A program made the translations under genes and the position numbers. From Streptomyces massasporeus (lineage in GTDB: Bacteria > Actinomycetota > Actinomycetes > Streptomycetales > Streptomycetaceae), in assembly GCF_014648995.1 (NCBI RefSeq), contig NZ_BMSE01000029.1:25581-89580 (forward strand): a DNA stretch of 64,000 nucleotides, given 5' to 3'. Below, piece after piece: positions 34,106-43,291 of this stretch. Under the pieces are notes generated by a model. It had not been told where the DNA came from, ran no database searches, and worked only from the letters and a program-made list of their open reading frames with translations. The number at the start of each line of letters is the position of its first letter. Positions within the stretch are counted from its first letter, which is position 1.

Positions 34106-35461
34106 GTGCGTAGGAAAAGACGCTTAACCGCCGTAGCTCTCGCAGTCGGCTGCCTCACTGCGACGCTCACCGGCACCAGCGCCCAGGCCGCCGACAACGC
34201 GGACAGAGGCGAAGGACAGATCGTGTGGCTGCGCTCCAGCAAACCCGTGGATCTGCCGCTGGGCACGGACTATCGCAAGGCCCTCACGAAGCAGCGCTCG
34301 GCCGTCTCAGCTGAAAGGCTGCAGACCAGCGAGACTCCGACACCCCCAGAGCCCTCCAGCGAAGCCAACGAGCAGAGGATCGCCCGGGAGAGTGGCGAGA
34401 CGTATATCGCCGCGCCCGGTGAAGCTGCCGCGAAGAAGCGCATACGCGGTGCCGCAGCCCTCACGAAGGAACAGTGCCGGGCTATGGCCGACGCGCACGA
34501 CGACGCCGGCAAGATCATCAATCACTTCAGCTTCTGCCGCTGGGGCTACAACACCGCCGTCAAACTCAACGGTCAAGGCGGAGTCGAAGGCATGGTCCGC
34601 TTCCGCGAGACCGAGATCGGTACCGGCACAGGCGCTGGCCGGGACGCGACTATCGAAGTCCACACCGACCAGGTGGTGGCCTCCGGCAAGTTCAACGACA
34701 CAGCCATGATGAGCTTCTACGTCGCTCAGGCGGGCTGGCCATCAGCAAGCTCCTGCAAGGTGGCCGACGTCTCGTCCAACCCCTTCACCACCAGCGTTGG
34801 TGACTGGCGGGATGAGTACATCGCCTACGGGCTGGTGTCCGACCGGGGAAGCGGAACAGGCCCGGACGACATCACGACCTGCGTGTACCAACACCAGTGG
34901 AAGGTCACCGGCGGGGGTGCCACCACCCCGTGGAGCCAGGGGCCCGAGAACGGGGTGCGCTTCGACTCCTCCAAATCGCTCGGCAGCAAGTACTACGACG
35001 CCGGAGTGATCTTCGACCGTGTCGTCCCGTCGTTCTTCTACGACCGGGCCAAGAGCGATACAGCAGGCGTCGCCAACCACATCTACGACGCGCTGTACAA
35101 GCCTCAGACCACCTACCCGACGAAGGCCGGCAAGGTGATCCCCGGCGACATCTGGAATGGAAACTGGCGCCCCCTGCACCGGAACTGGACCAACTTCGAC
35201 GCTGCTGCAGCCGAGGTTGCGCGCAAGAACCGGAACGCCAAGGACGCAGCGTGCCGGGGCCTGAACCGTCCCAGCGACAGTCACCAGTGCGACGAGTTCC
35301 CCTTCGCCTCCACCAAGGAAGGCGCCGGCCTGGGAGACGGCAACTTCTCCGTCCGCTACGTGCCAGGCGCCGAGAACAGCAAGGCGGGCAGCGAACTTGC
35401 CGACTGGTACGGCAGCGACCGAATCCTGCACAACAACGCGTACGGCATCTACGTGAAGTAG
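34106..35461 (+). CDS. secreted NucA/NucB-type nuclease, paralogue of the 15394 gene
   Basis: The GTG at 34106 is preferred over 34067 because GGGAGGA precedes it and the product then starts with a textbook signal peptide (RRKRRLTAVALAVGCLTATL, cleavage likely after AQA). The 451-residue protein has a large unknown middle and ends with the NucA/NucB signature HQCDEFPFASTKEGAGLGDG near residue 394, then LADWYGSDRILHNNAYGIYV. This is the same architecture as the 470-residue protein on the other strand at 15394-16806. The likely role is an extracellular DNase. Confidence 0.8.
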   Translation: MRRKRRLTAVALAVGCLTATLTGTSAQAADNADRGEGQIVWLRSSKPVDLPLGTDYRKALTKQRSAVSAERLQTSETPTPPEPSSEANEQRIARESGETYIAAPGEAAAKKRIRGAAALTKEQCRAMADAHDDAGKIINHFSFCRWGYNTAVKLNGQGGVEGMVRFRETEIGTGTGAGRDATIEVHTDQVVASGKFNDTAMMSFYVAQAGWPSASSCKVADVSSNPFTTSVGDWRDEYIAYGLVSDRGSGTGPDDITTCVYQHQWKVTGGGATTPWSQGPENGVRFDSSKSLGSKYYDAGVIFDRVVPSFFYDRAKSDTAGVANHIYDALYKPQTTYPTKAGKVIPGDIWNGNWRPLHRNWTNFDAAAAEVARKNRNAKDAACRGLNRPSDSHQCDEFPFASTKEGAGLGDGNFSVRYVPGAENSKAGSELADWYGSDRILHNNAYGIYVK

Positions 35462-35522
35462 CCGGCATGCCGGAGGGGGAGCGGTCCACTGGACTGCTCC
35501 CCCTCAGGGCCGTGACAGTTGA

Positions 35523-36137
35523 TCAGCGCATATTCAGTGGGGGCTTCCCGTGCTTGCGGACAAGGTGGTCTCGTCGGCTCGCTCCCGCCGCAGGTAGCGG
35601 CGGCGACTGTGTTCCCCACGGGACGAAGGCGATCAAGTAGGTCTCGAACCCGTCGCGTGCTGGCCCCTCCTCACGCCGCGTAGCAGCATCGAACCGCTCA
35701 CGAGAGTCCGCCCGGCCCTGTGACCACACCTGAGCTCGATAGACCTGAGCAGGAGCAAGATCCACAAAGGGGTCACCTGGATCAGCCCGCTGGCCAAAAA
35801 CCTCAAGGCCATCAACCGCAGGACCCGAAGGGCCGTTCATCGTGTCCAACGCTGCCATACGGCCCCGGTAAACAGGCCGGTACTCCACAGAGGCAACACG
35901 GGTCCAGCTGGGTCCAGGCGCCTCGTCCTCGCGGTCGACGACAGCCAAGACCACCGGAGCAGCATGCTCCTGAACCCGTGAGGTCACGACGATCTGTCCA
36001 GGAACGACTATGACCGGTTCCCGGGCCTCGAGATCCAGCCTGTGATCCCTGCGCTCAAAGCCCGGCTCCCACAGTTCACCGACGGGAAAATAGCCGTGTT
36101 CGATGTTGACTGCGCCTACCCGGCTGATCTTTGGCAT
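35523..36137 (-). CDS. hypothetical protein
   Basis: The 204-residue protein starts best at ATG 36137 (MPKISRVGAVNIEHGYFPVG). It has a beta-rich first half (PVIVVPGQIVVTSRVQEHAA) and a C-terminal part with FETYLIAFVPWGTQ. No family is recognised. It converges with the nuclease gene at 35461. Confidence 0.6.
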   Translation of the reverse strand: MPKISRVGAVNIEHGYFPVGELWEPGFERRDHRLDLEAREPVIVVPGQIVVTSRVQEHAAPVVLAVVDREDEAPGPSWTRVASVEYRPVYRGRMAALDTMNGPSGPAVDGLEVFGQRADPGDPFVDLAPAQVYRAQVWSQGRADSRERFDAATRREEGPARDGFETYLIAFVPWGTQSPPLPAAGASRRDHLVRKHGKPPLNMR

Positions 36138-36210
36138 GCCCCAAGCCTGCCAACAAGGAGAACTGTCGCGCAGCAAGCCGGTCAGCCACTTCTGCGGCCC
36201 AGGCGTAGGG

Positions 36211-36420
36211 CTATGAGGTGAGGTCCTGGCGCACGTCCAGGTAGCAGCGCAGTCGTACCCCGGGCTCGCCGGGTTCCCGGGTCGTGCGGTCTGCCGGTGC
36301 GGTCGCCCACCGCCCCGCGAGCAGCTCCTGGATGGCGAGTGCGGTCTGGTCGTCGGCGGCTGCGACCTCGACCACGGCCAGGCCTGGTTGTGCCACGTGT
36401 GCTTCAGTGATCGGCCTCAT
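36211..36420 (-). CDS. DUF6207 family protein
   Basis: This 69-residue protein matches the small Streptomyces DUF6207 family: EAHVAQPGLAVVEVAAADDQ, LAIQELLAGRWATAP and the conserved GEPGVRLRCYLDVRQDL end. Members are common on plasmids and chromosome arms and have no known function. A decayed copy lies at 33487-33684. Confidence 0.8.
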   Translation of the reverse strand: MRPITEAHVAQPGLAVVEVAAADDQTALAIQELLAGRWATAPADRTTREPGEPGVRLRCYLDVRQDLTS

Positions 36421-36523
36421 GCAGGAACTACGCGCGGTCGGCCGCTGAGGTTCTGTACCTGCGCCGTCTTCACCCGACCGAGTGGGGCTGCCTGTGCCTC
36501 CGGCCGGGGCGCGCGCGAGGGGG

Positions 36524-36724
36524 CTATGGGCTGGTCTTGGCGTAGCGCACGCTCGGACCCCACTTCTCCATGACTGGCGCCATGCACCACTGGCACAGCG
36601 GGGAGCCGCCGCGGCCGTACTTGTGCGTCTTGCGCTGGCACCCGGAGCATGGGCCGACTAGATCGCCGGAGCAGATCAGCGCAGAGGGGTCAGGTTCGGT
36701 CACCGGCGGCGCGGGAGTCGTCAT
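36524..36724 (-). CDS. small zinc-ribbon protein
   Basis: This 66-residue protein runs from ATG 36724 (MTTPAPPVTEPDPSALICSG). It carries GPCSGCQRKTHKYG and SPLCQWCMAP, two CxxC pairs spaced as in a zinc ribbon. A longer upstream reading exists, but it is arginine/proline-rich and not credible. Function unknown. Confidence 0.65.
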   Translation of the reverse strand: MTTPAPPVTEPDPSALICSGDLVGPCSGCQRKTHKYGRGGSPLCQWCMAPVMEKWGPSVRYAKTSP

Positions 36725-36834
36725 CGTCGTTTCCTGTTCTGGGCGACCAGCACCGAGCGCCCTGCCCGCAGGATACGACCAGAATGACACGACTGTTCGA
36801 TCATGCCGTCGTGTCTCACCTCGGCCTGGGCGAG

Positions 36835-37221
36835 TTACGACGGCGTGGCCATGAGAGGGACGTCCGTGGGGGAGAGGTCGGTGCGGGCGCGGTGGAAGCG
36901 TGCAGGGTGTCGCCACCGGCCGCCGGCATCACGGGCAACGTCGACGCCGACCTCGACCACCAGCCCGGGATGCACGAGCGTGACAGCAAGGGCCTCTCTC
37001 GTACCCCACCCGGCGGAGAACGTCCAGCCCGACCAGGGGTGCCCGGGCCCGCCCGGGGCGAGCTGACCGGCGACCGCGGTGCCGGTGACTCGGGCGAGGG
37101 TGGTGGTGCGGCCGATGTACTGCAGGCGTTGTTGGTCGTCGTAACGGCCGAGCAGCAGACTGCGCGGCGAGGCCAGACTGCCAGTGACCGCGCCGACGAT
37201 CGCCTCAGTCGTCTCGCGCAC
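36835..37221 (-). pseudogene. C-terminal fragment of an ATP-dependent DNA ligase
   Basis: The 128-residue reading is the OB-fold C-terminal part of actinobacterial ATP-dependent DNA ligases: EAIVGAVTGSLASPRSLLLG, RLQYIGRTTTLARVTGTAVA and VVEVGVDVARDAGGRWRHPA. The nucleotidyltransferase domain with the catalytic lysine is absent upstream, so the fragment cannot ligate DNA. Its abrupt 5' boundary near 37225 marks a recombination junction. Confidence 0.8.
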
Positions 37222-37358
37222 CTACTGGTGAAGATGCAGTATCTCAAGTCTGCGCAATGCACGCTGAGCGCAACTCGGATGGCACCACGCAGTGCAACCG
37301 GCTTAGTGCCTGTTCCAAATCTCCGGTTCTGAGTAGCCTTGGCGCCTAGGCTGACCGT

Positions 37359-37670
37359 GTGTCCGAGGGCACCGGGCGGACCGGACAGCGGGTGTGCGAG
37401 GGCTGTGGTGAGCGGCTGAGGCCGGGAGCTCGGCCCGACGCGGTGTTCTGTTCTGCGGTGTGTCGTGCCAGGCAGTGGCGTCGGGGCCGCCGGCTGCGGA
37501 GGCGGGTGGCCGCCGAACTGGACGGCGACGGACTGGCGAAGTGTCCGGTCTGCGGGGCGACTTGGGTGGCGGGGGTGGACCGGCGGTCGAACGCCGTCTA
37601 CTGCTCGCGGCGGTGTGTGACGAGGGCCTGGCGGGCCCGGACGGATTCGTACGGCGAACGGTCACGGTGA
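37359..37670 (+). CDS. double zinc-finger protein
   Basis: The 103-residue protein has two similar cysteine units, CEGCGERL...VFCSAVCRARQW and CPVCGATW...VYCSRRCVTRAW. They look like duplicated FCS/MYM-like or DUF2116-like zinc fingers that often accompany DNA-processing proteins. GTG 37359 is the start. It precedes the DUF6192 gene by about 165 bases. Confidence 0.7.
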   Translation: MSEGTGRTGQRVCEGCGERLRPGARPDAVFCSAVCRARQWRRGRRLRRRVAAELDGDGLAKCPVCGATWVAGVDRRSNAVYCSRRCVTRAWRARTDSYGERSR

Positions 37671-37834
37671 CCGTTGGGCGAACACGTCCGGATCGCACTT
37701 CTGATCGGGTTCCGGTCATTACTGGTCAATCGTTGTGATCATAGGATTTACGGTCCGACTCTCGGGTTCGAGAGGCGGGCCGTGTCTCGTCACGGTCAAC
37801 GGCCGTGCCCGGCCTGCGGGTTGAGGTGAGAACC

Positions 37835-38962
37835 GTGCCCGAAGAGATCGAGATGACCGGTGACGGCGACAGGGTCGGCAGTGTCAGCGCGAGCCGGTAC
37901 GCGCAGATCGTGGCCGAGCTGCGGAAGCTGGTGGAGACGGCCAGCCGTATCCAGTTCGCGATCGGCGATTACGCGCTGGAGGTCGAGCCGATGCGCGAGT
38001 ACGGCGGCAGTGAGAAGAGCGAGCCGCCGTTCACGGTGAAGGAGTCGCTGTTCCGGCTGGCCGAGGACATCGGGGTGTCGTACTCGATGGTGAACCAGAC
38101 GCGGTGGACGGCATCCCGCTGGCCCGAGGAGTTCCGGGTCGCGGGTGTCTCCTACACGGTCCACCGGATCCTGGCGGGGATCGCGGACGAGGAGGAGCGG
38201 TTCGAGGCGATCGGCACCCCGCCGGCGGGGAGGTCGCGGTGGACGCCGGACGAGGCGAACCGGCGGGCGGGCCGTCAGGTCGTCAAGCCCGTCACCCCGC
38301 AGGAGAAGGTCAGCGCGATCCACACGCTCGCGAAGGACGAGAAAGTCGCGGCGACGGTGACCGGCGACCTGCTGCGGCGCCCCGCCGTGGTCGCGCAGGT
38401 CAGGCCCGAGGACAAGGTGAGGGCGGTTGCGGAACTGTCCCGCGAGGACGAGGTCGCCGCCGCGGTCGCCCCGGACATCCTGCGGCGTCCCGCGGTCGTC
38501 GCGAAGGTCGCGAAGGCCGACAAAGTGAAGGTCGTCGAGGAGCTGACCCGGGACGAGAGCGTCGCCGCCGAGGTGACCACGGGGCTGCTGCGCCGTCCGG
38601 ACGTCGCGTCTAAGGCGATGGGCGACGACACCGCCCGCCACCAGGTCAACCGGGCTCAGGTCGAACGCGGTCAGCAGGCCCGGGAGGACTTCGAGGAGAA
38701 CAGCCCGCTCGCCCCGGCGATCCGTGCGATCGACCGTTCGGTGGAGTTCCTGGACCTGGTCACCGCCTGCCACGCGTTCGTCGCGGCGGCCGGCCGGGTC
38801 GTCCCTGGCCTGCGTGACCGGCAGCTCGGTGACGACGAACGCGTCCTGGTCCACGAGAACGTCGCCCGGGTCCGCGCGACGCTGGACTGGATCGAGACGG
38901 CCGTCGACACCGGGAAGGTCGACGTCGACGGCGAGCTGGCCCGGCTCCTGCAAGGCGAATAG
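37835..38962 (+). CDS. DUF6192-like protein with three internal repeats
   Basis: The 375-residue protein matches the architecture annotated as DUF6192 in Streptomyces. Its N-terminal domain has a helix-turn-helix-like segment (FRLAEDIGVSYSMVNQTRWT). A central array of about three 33-residue units follows (EKVSAIHTLAKDEKVAATVT, DKVRAVAELSREDEVAAAVA, DKVKVVEELTRDESVAAEVT), each ending LLRRP or ILRRP. A C-terminal helical domain ends the protein. GTG 37835 is preferred because of a GAGGTGAG sequence just upstream. It is probably a DNA-binding protein acting with the gene directly downstream. The repeat array could be a spacer or an oligomerisation element. Confidence 0.75.
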   Translation: MPEEIEMTGDGDRVGSVSASRYAQIVAELRKLVETASRIQFAIGDYALEVEPMREYGGSEKSEPPFTVKESLFRLAEDIGVSYSMVNQTRWTASRWPEEFRVAGVSYTVHRILAGIADEEERFEAIGTPPAGRSRWTPDEANRRAGRQVVKPVTPQEKVSAIHTLAKDEKVAATVTGDLLRRPAVVAQVRPEDKVRAVAELSREDEVAAAVAPDILRRPAVVAKVAKADKVKVVEELTRDESVAAEVTTGLLRRPDVASKAMGDDTARHQVNRAQVERGQQAREDFEENSPLAPAIRAIDRSVEFLDLVTACHAFVAAAGRVVPGLRDRQLGDDERVLVHENVARVRATLDWIETAVDTGKVDVDGELARLLQGE

Positions 38963-38965
38963 CCG

Positions 38966-39394
38966 GTGCCACGCGCTTCCGAGCGCAGATCGGCGGCCTC
39001 CCAGCGGCATGCCGACACCGTCCGGTTCGTGCTCTTCGAGGCCCGCCCGGCCGGGCTGACCTTCCCCCAGCTCGTCCGCTCCGGCGAACTGACACCCAGC
39101 CAGACCCGCGCGGGCCTGGCCTGCCTGCGCGACATCATCTCCGAACGGAGCTGGCCGCCGCTGATCTGGACGAAGAAGGACGGTTACCGCTTCTGCACCG
39201 ACACCACCGAACTCCAGGCCTACGAACTCGGGGTCGTGAGGGAGAAACTCACCGAGATCCGCCGGTTCATCACCGCCGTCGTCGGCCCGCACGCCGCTCT
39301 CCAGCCGAAGGGACGCTGGATCAGGCACCTGAACACCCAGCTCGGCTCGGTCGAGTCCACCCTCGACATCATCGCCGAGCACATCGACACCTGA
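38966..39394 (+). CDS. RacP-like winged-helix protein
   Basis: The 142-residue protein follows the DUF6192 gene by 3 bases. It has a winged-helix look: FVLFEARPAGLTFPQLVRSG, LTPSQTRAGLACLRDIISER and GYRFCTDT. It is paired with DUF6192 in Streptomyces, where such proteins are annotated as RacP, of unknown function. A perfect hairpin terminator lies right after its stop. Confidence 0.65.
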   Translation: MPRASERRSAASQRHADTVRFVLFEARPAGLTFPQLVRSGELTPSQTRAGLACLRDIISERSWPPLIWTKKDGYRFCTDTTELQAYELGVVREKLTEIRRFITAVVGPHAALQPKGRWIRHLNTQLGSVESTLDIIAEHIDT

Positions 39395-39396
39395 CC

Positions 39397-39429
39397 GGGT
39401 TGGGGGACGGCGAAGCCGTCCCCCAACCC
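39397..39429 (+). terminator. perfect 15-bp stem terminator
   Basis: GGGTTGGGGGACGGC (39397-39411), loop GAA, and GCCGTCCCCCAACCC (39415-39429). It begins two bases after the RacP-like stop. Confidence 0.85.
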
Positions 39430-39452
39430 CCGCTGCTGGAAGGAGGGATGAG

Positions 39453-40307
39453 TTGTCCCGGCTCCGCTGCTACCCCTCCGACACCTACGATGACGAATGG
39501 GCCCTCATCGAGCCCCTCCTCCCGCCGCCGGCCTGCGAGTCCCCCAAGGGGGGACGCCCCGAGAAGCACCCGCGCCGCGAGGTCGTCGACGCGATCCGCT
39601 ACGTCGTGGACACCGGATGCAAGTGGAGGGCTCTACCCAGGGACTTCCCGCCCTGGCGGACCTGCTACAACTTCATGGCCCGCTGGGCCGCGGCCGGCGT
39701 CATCGGACAAATCCGCGACCAACTGCGCAAGCGCATCCGCCGTGAGATGGGCCGGGCCCCCGGCGCGGTCGCCACCGTCATCGACTCCCAGTCCGTCAAG
39801 GCCGCCGAGACCGTCGGCCGTGACTCCCGCGGCTACGACGGCGCGAAGAAAATCAACGGACGCAAGCGGCACCTGGTCGTCGACACCAAGGGCCTGCCGC
39901 TGTTCGTCATGGTCACCCCGGCCGACACGACCGACCGCGACGCGGCGAAGGAAGTCCTGTTCCGGCTGCGGCTGATGCACCCCGAGATCACCATCGTCTG
40001 GGCCGACTCCGGCTATGCCGGACAGCTCGTGACCTGGGCGAAGACCCACCTGAACCTGACGCTCAAGACCATCAGCCGCCCGAAAGACGCCACCGGGTTC
40101 GTCATCCTGCCCCGTCGCTGGGTGGTCGAACGGTCGCTTGCCTGGATCATGCACGCCCACCGTCACGCCCGGGACTACGAACGGCTCATCCAGCACTCGG
40201 AATCCTTGATCACCTGGGCCGCGATCACGCTGATGACAAGGCGCATCACCCGCCGGTCCTCCCGCAGGAGCCGACAGCCCGCCTCCCGCGAGGCCAACCG
40301 GGACTGA
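39453..40307 (+). CDS. IS5-family transposase, apparently intact
   Basis: The 284-residue protein has all catalytic blocks in one frame: ATVIDSQSVKAAETVGRDSR (Asp), IVWADSGYAGQLV (Asp) and RRWVVERSLAWIMHAHRHAR (Glu). GGAAGGAGG lies upstream. I could not find convincing terminal inverted repeats, so the element borders are not given. It may be active, unlike the copies at 29570-30217 and 40984-41726. Confidence 0.9.
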   Translation: MSRLRCYPSDTYDDEWALIEPLLPPPACESPKGGRPEKHPRREVVDAIRYVVDTGCKWRALPRDFPPWRTCYNFMARWAAAGVIGQIRDQLRKRIRREMGRAPGAVATVIDSQSVKAAETVGRDSRGYDGAKKINGRKRHLVVDTKGLPLFVMVTPADTTDRDAAKEVLFRLRLMHPEITIVWADSGYAGQLVTWAKTHLNLTLKTISRPKDATGFVILPRRWVVERSLAWIMHAHRHARDYERLIQHSESLITWAAITLMTRRITRRSSRRSRQPASREANRD

Positions 40308-40424
40308 TCGTTCTCAAGTTCACGGTCAGCAACCCCACCCGGACCGACCCGCATCCCGGACCGGGACCAACTCTCCCACGGCGCCGCCTGCTTCGCCTCC
40401 CTCCGGCTCCGGCAGGATGAGCAC

Positions 40425-40958
40425 ATGCTCATCGTGATCGGCGGACTGCCCGGCACCGGCAAGACCACCCTGGCGCGGCTGCTGGCCGCCCGCATCGGCG
40501 CGGTCCACCTGCGCATCGACACCATCGAACAGGCCATCGTACGCTCCGGCCTGGCACAACACCCTGTCGGACCGGCCGGCTATGTCATCGGATACGCCCT
40601 GGCCGAGGAACATCTCCGGCAAGGACTGACCGTGATCGCGGAATCCGTGAACCCCCTGGCGGTCACCCGCGACAGCTGGCAAAACGTGGGGACCCAGGCG
40701 GCCGTCCCCATGGTCGAAGTGGAAGTCGTCTGCTCAGACCCGGAGGAACACCGAGAACGCGTGACCACACGATCGGTCGACATCCCCGACCTGCCACTGC
40801 CCGACTGGCAGCAGGTCCTCAACCGCGACTACGAACCGTGGAACCGGGAGCACCTCGTCATCGATACAGCCGGACAAGACCGGCAACAGTCACTTGCCCT
40901 GCTCCTTCACCATCTTGATCACCCCGGCGGGGGGCTAAACGGAGCCAACGAAGGGTGA
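40425..40958 (+). CDS. P-loop kinase-like protein (AAA_33 type)
   Basis: The 177-residue protein starts MLIVIGGLPGTGKTTLARLL, a textbook Walker A at residues 7-14. It has DTIEQAI and a later Arg-rich lid-like segment (EHRERVTTRSVDIPDLPLPD). Small proteins of this class phosphorylate small molecules, nucleotides or antibiotics. The substrate is unknown. It sits alone between an intact and a dead IS5 copy, so it may be cargo. Confidence 0.8.
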   Translation: MLIVIGGLPGTGKTTLARLLAARIGAVHLRIDTIEQAIVRSGLAQHPVGPAGYVIGYALAEEHLRQGLTVIAESVNPLAVTRDSWQNVGTQAAVPMVEVEVVCSDPEEHRERVTTRSVDIPDLPLPDWQQVLNRDYEPWNREHLVIDTAGQDRQQSLALLLHHLDHPGGGLNGANEG

Positions 40959-40983
40959 TGAACCATGCTATGTCATGACCGGC

Positions 40984-41726
40984 TCAGGAACAGGCACTGA
41001 TGCAGCGTTCGACGGTATTGCGCTGCTTGTATGCCTCGCGGTTGAAGACCGGTGGCCTGCCGCCCCGGCTTCCGCGCCGCAGGCGGTGGTGGCGTTGGTT
41101 GGCCGGAACGGGGATGACCGCCCGGCTTCCGCGCTCGCGCAGGTGCTCGCGGATCGCTCGGGAGGAGCCTTGCCAGCCAGGACCGTATCCGGCCTGGTGC
41201 GGGGCCGTCCTCGCCGCCGGGGACTCGAAGACATGCCATGACATGCGCGAAGGCGAGCGCGTCATCCGCTTGTCCGGGGGTGAGATAGAAGGCCAGAGGC
41301 CGGCAATGAGCATCGGATGCGAGATGAATTTTCGTGGTCAGCCCGCCGCGGGACCGACCGATGGCATGGTCTGCAGGTTCACCGGCTGGCCCCCCCTTTC
41401 CGGGCCCCGGCCGCGTGCTGGTGCGCGCACGATGGTGGAGTCCACTGAGACGGCCCAGCTGAGGTCCTCCTCGGCGTCGGCCTGTACCACCAGCGCGGTG
41501 AACACCCGCTCCCAAGTGCCGTCGACGGCCCACATCCGCAGCCGGTTGTAGACCTCTCGCCAGTTGCCGAGCTTCTCCGGGAGGTGAACCCACTGCGATC
41601 CGGTCTGGAACTTCCACGCGATCGCATCATCACCTGACGGTGATCCCGCCACCGGCCACCCCGCCGCAGCGTCCGATCCGGGAGCAACGGCTCGATCCGC
41701 GCCCATTGCTCATCAGTCAACCCCAC
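40984..41726 (-). pseudogene. IS5-family (IS427-like) transposase remnant
   Basis: Minus-strand fragments in three frames match the family: MGLTDEQWARIEPLLPDRTL, then WREVYNRLRMWAVDGTWERV and SWAVSVDSTIVRAPARGRGP (first Asp). Another frame gives GRSRGGLTTKIHLASDAHCR, and the last block RPPVFNREAYKQRNTVERCI holds the catalytic Glu but ends early. Multiple frameshifts make it inactive. Confidence 0.85.
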
Positions 41727-42098
41727 GGCCAGATCAACGAGACGGCTACTGCCCTGCGGCCCGAGGCCGGTGGTCGGATTCGCCTGGTAACCGCCTGAGA
41801 GCCTTCCGCGGGCGTCTACCTGCCAAGCCGCGATGATGGGGGCACAGCCCCGTTCGGATCATCGACCATGTTCCCGTCGATCTCGTATACCCAGCCCCCT
41901 GGGTTTGCCTTAGCCTCGGCAACCAGCTCGGGCAGAGGTGTCCGCTGACAGCTGCGTTTCCCTCTGAACAGTCCCGTGCCTCCAGCCTCCTTAGTCGTGA
42001 GGAGCGATGTTACGCAGCACCGAAATGATCCAAACGAAGCGCCCTAGCCGTTCCGCGTTGCCCACTCGCCCGTCCACCGTTTCGGAAGGCGGAAGCTG
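41727..42098. other. 372-base intergenic stretch without a supported gene
   Basis: I see no clear ORF, terminator or repeat. It presumably carries the promoter of the Nudix genes. Confidence 0.5.
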
Positions 42099-43234
42099 GT
42101 GCCCTCTCCCGTCTCCGCTTCGGATCACGTCTCACCGCGTGCCGATCTACCAGCAGCGCAGTACGCCGCATCCCGGCATGCGACGTGGCTCGGCGCCGCG
42201 GCGATCATCACCGACGAGGTCGGCCGGGTCCTGCTCGTGCACCCCACCTACCGCCAGGACGACTCGTGGCTGCTGCCCGGAGGCGTCGTCGAACCCGGCG
42301 AACACCCGCACGTCACCTGCGGGCGCGAGATCACAGAGGAACTGGGCCTGGATCTACACCTGTCGGCCGTGCTCGCCGTCCACTCCTTCTCCCCGCACCA
42401 CCCCGACCTTCAACCCGGCACGCACTGCCCTGGCGAGGTCCGGTTCGTCTTCGACGGGGGGACCCTCACCCCCGACCAAGCGGCGGCGATCCGCCTGCCG
42501 CACGACGAGCTGTCCGAGTACGCCTTCCTGGAGACCCGGGACGCGGTGCAGCGGCTGCGACCCGTGGACGGGCAGATCATGCTCGCCGCCTACCCTGCCC
42601 GGCTCGGAAACACCGCCACCGCCCACCTCGCCGACGGCCGGCACATCCTCGACGTCCCGGCGCTGGACCGCTACGACGTCCACGTCCGCTACCGGCCTCT
42701 ATGGGACAGCCCTCTCCACCGCGGCCCCGTCCCCGGGCCGCTTCCCGTGCAGCAAGCCTGGGCGTGGTGCTTCATCCCCGACGGCCGGGTCGTCCTGGTC
42801 GCCGGCCCCGGCCCGCGGGCGCGCTGCCGATGTTGCCCGGCGGCACCGTGGAGAAGACCGACGAGACGCCCGAGGACACCATGCACCGCGAAGCCGCCGA
42901 GGAAGCCCAGCTCACCCTGGCCGATCCGGTGCGACTGGGCTGGGTGCTGGACGAAACCGGTGAGGTCTACGGCGGCGTGGGGCCCAACGCCCGGCTTCGC
43001 CTGGCCGCCCGAGTCACCGACATCGGGCCGGCCGCCGTCGACCCCGCCACCGGCCACCGCTTCGCACTCCTGCTCGTCACCCCCACCCAGGCAGCCACCC
43101 TGCTGGGATGGGGCCGGCCCGGAGCGCGGCAAGCCCAGCTCGCCGCGCAGATGGCACGCGAGCGGTGGGGCCTGCCCACCGCTCGCCCAGCCGCCATCGA
43201 CGAGATCCCGACGGAGGGGATGCGGCTGAGCTGA
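42099..43234 (+). pseudogene. double-Nudix protein, frameshifted between the two domains
   Basis: The first frame, from GTG 42099, carries a Nudix box near residue 60 (GGVVEPGEHPHVTCGREITE, then ELG), fully matching GX5EX7REUXEEXG. It reads on to VQQAWAWCFIPDGRVVLVAG. Near 42813 one base appears to be missing, after which the -1 frame gives GALPMLPGGTVE with the second Nudix box (GGTVEKTDETPEDTMHREAA, then EEAQL) and a stop at 43232-43234. Restored length is about 378 residues. Nudix enzymes hydrolyse nucleoside diphosphates linked to other groups. The break is in GC-rich text and may be a sequencing error. The gene points toward the triple-Nudix gene 57 bases on. Confidence 0.75.
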
Positions 43235-43291
43235 CAGGAACGAGCGCCCCTCCTCGATTCGTCCCGCTCCACGCCCCTCTGAGGTAGGACC

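Noticed and set aside
36417..36650. Minus-strand frame overlapping the small zinc-ribbon gene
   Set aside because: Composition is poor and it overlaps the better supported CxxC protein at 36524-36724.
37796..39382. 528-codon minus-strand open frame across the DUF6192 and RacP-like genes
   Set aside because: It overlaps two well-supported genes and reads as biased antisense text.
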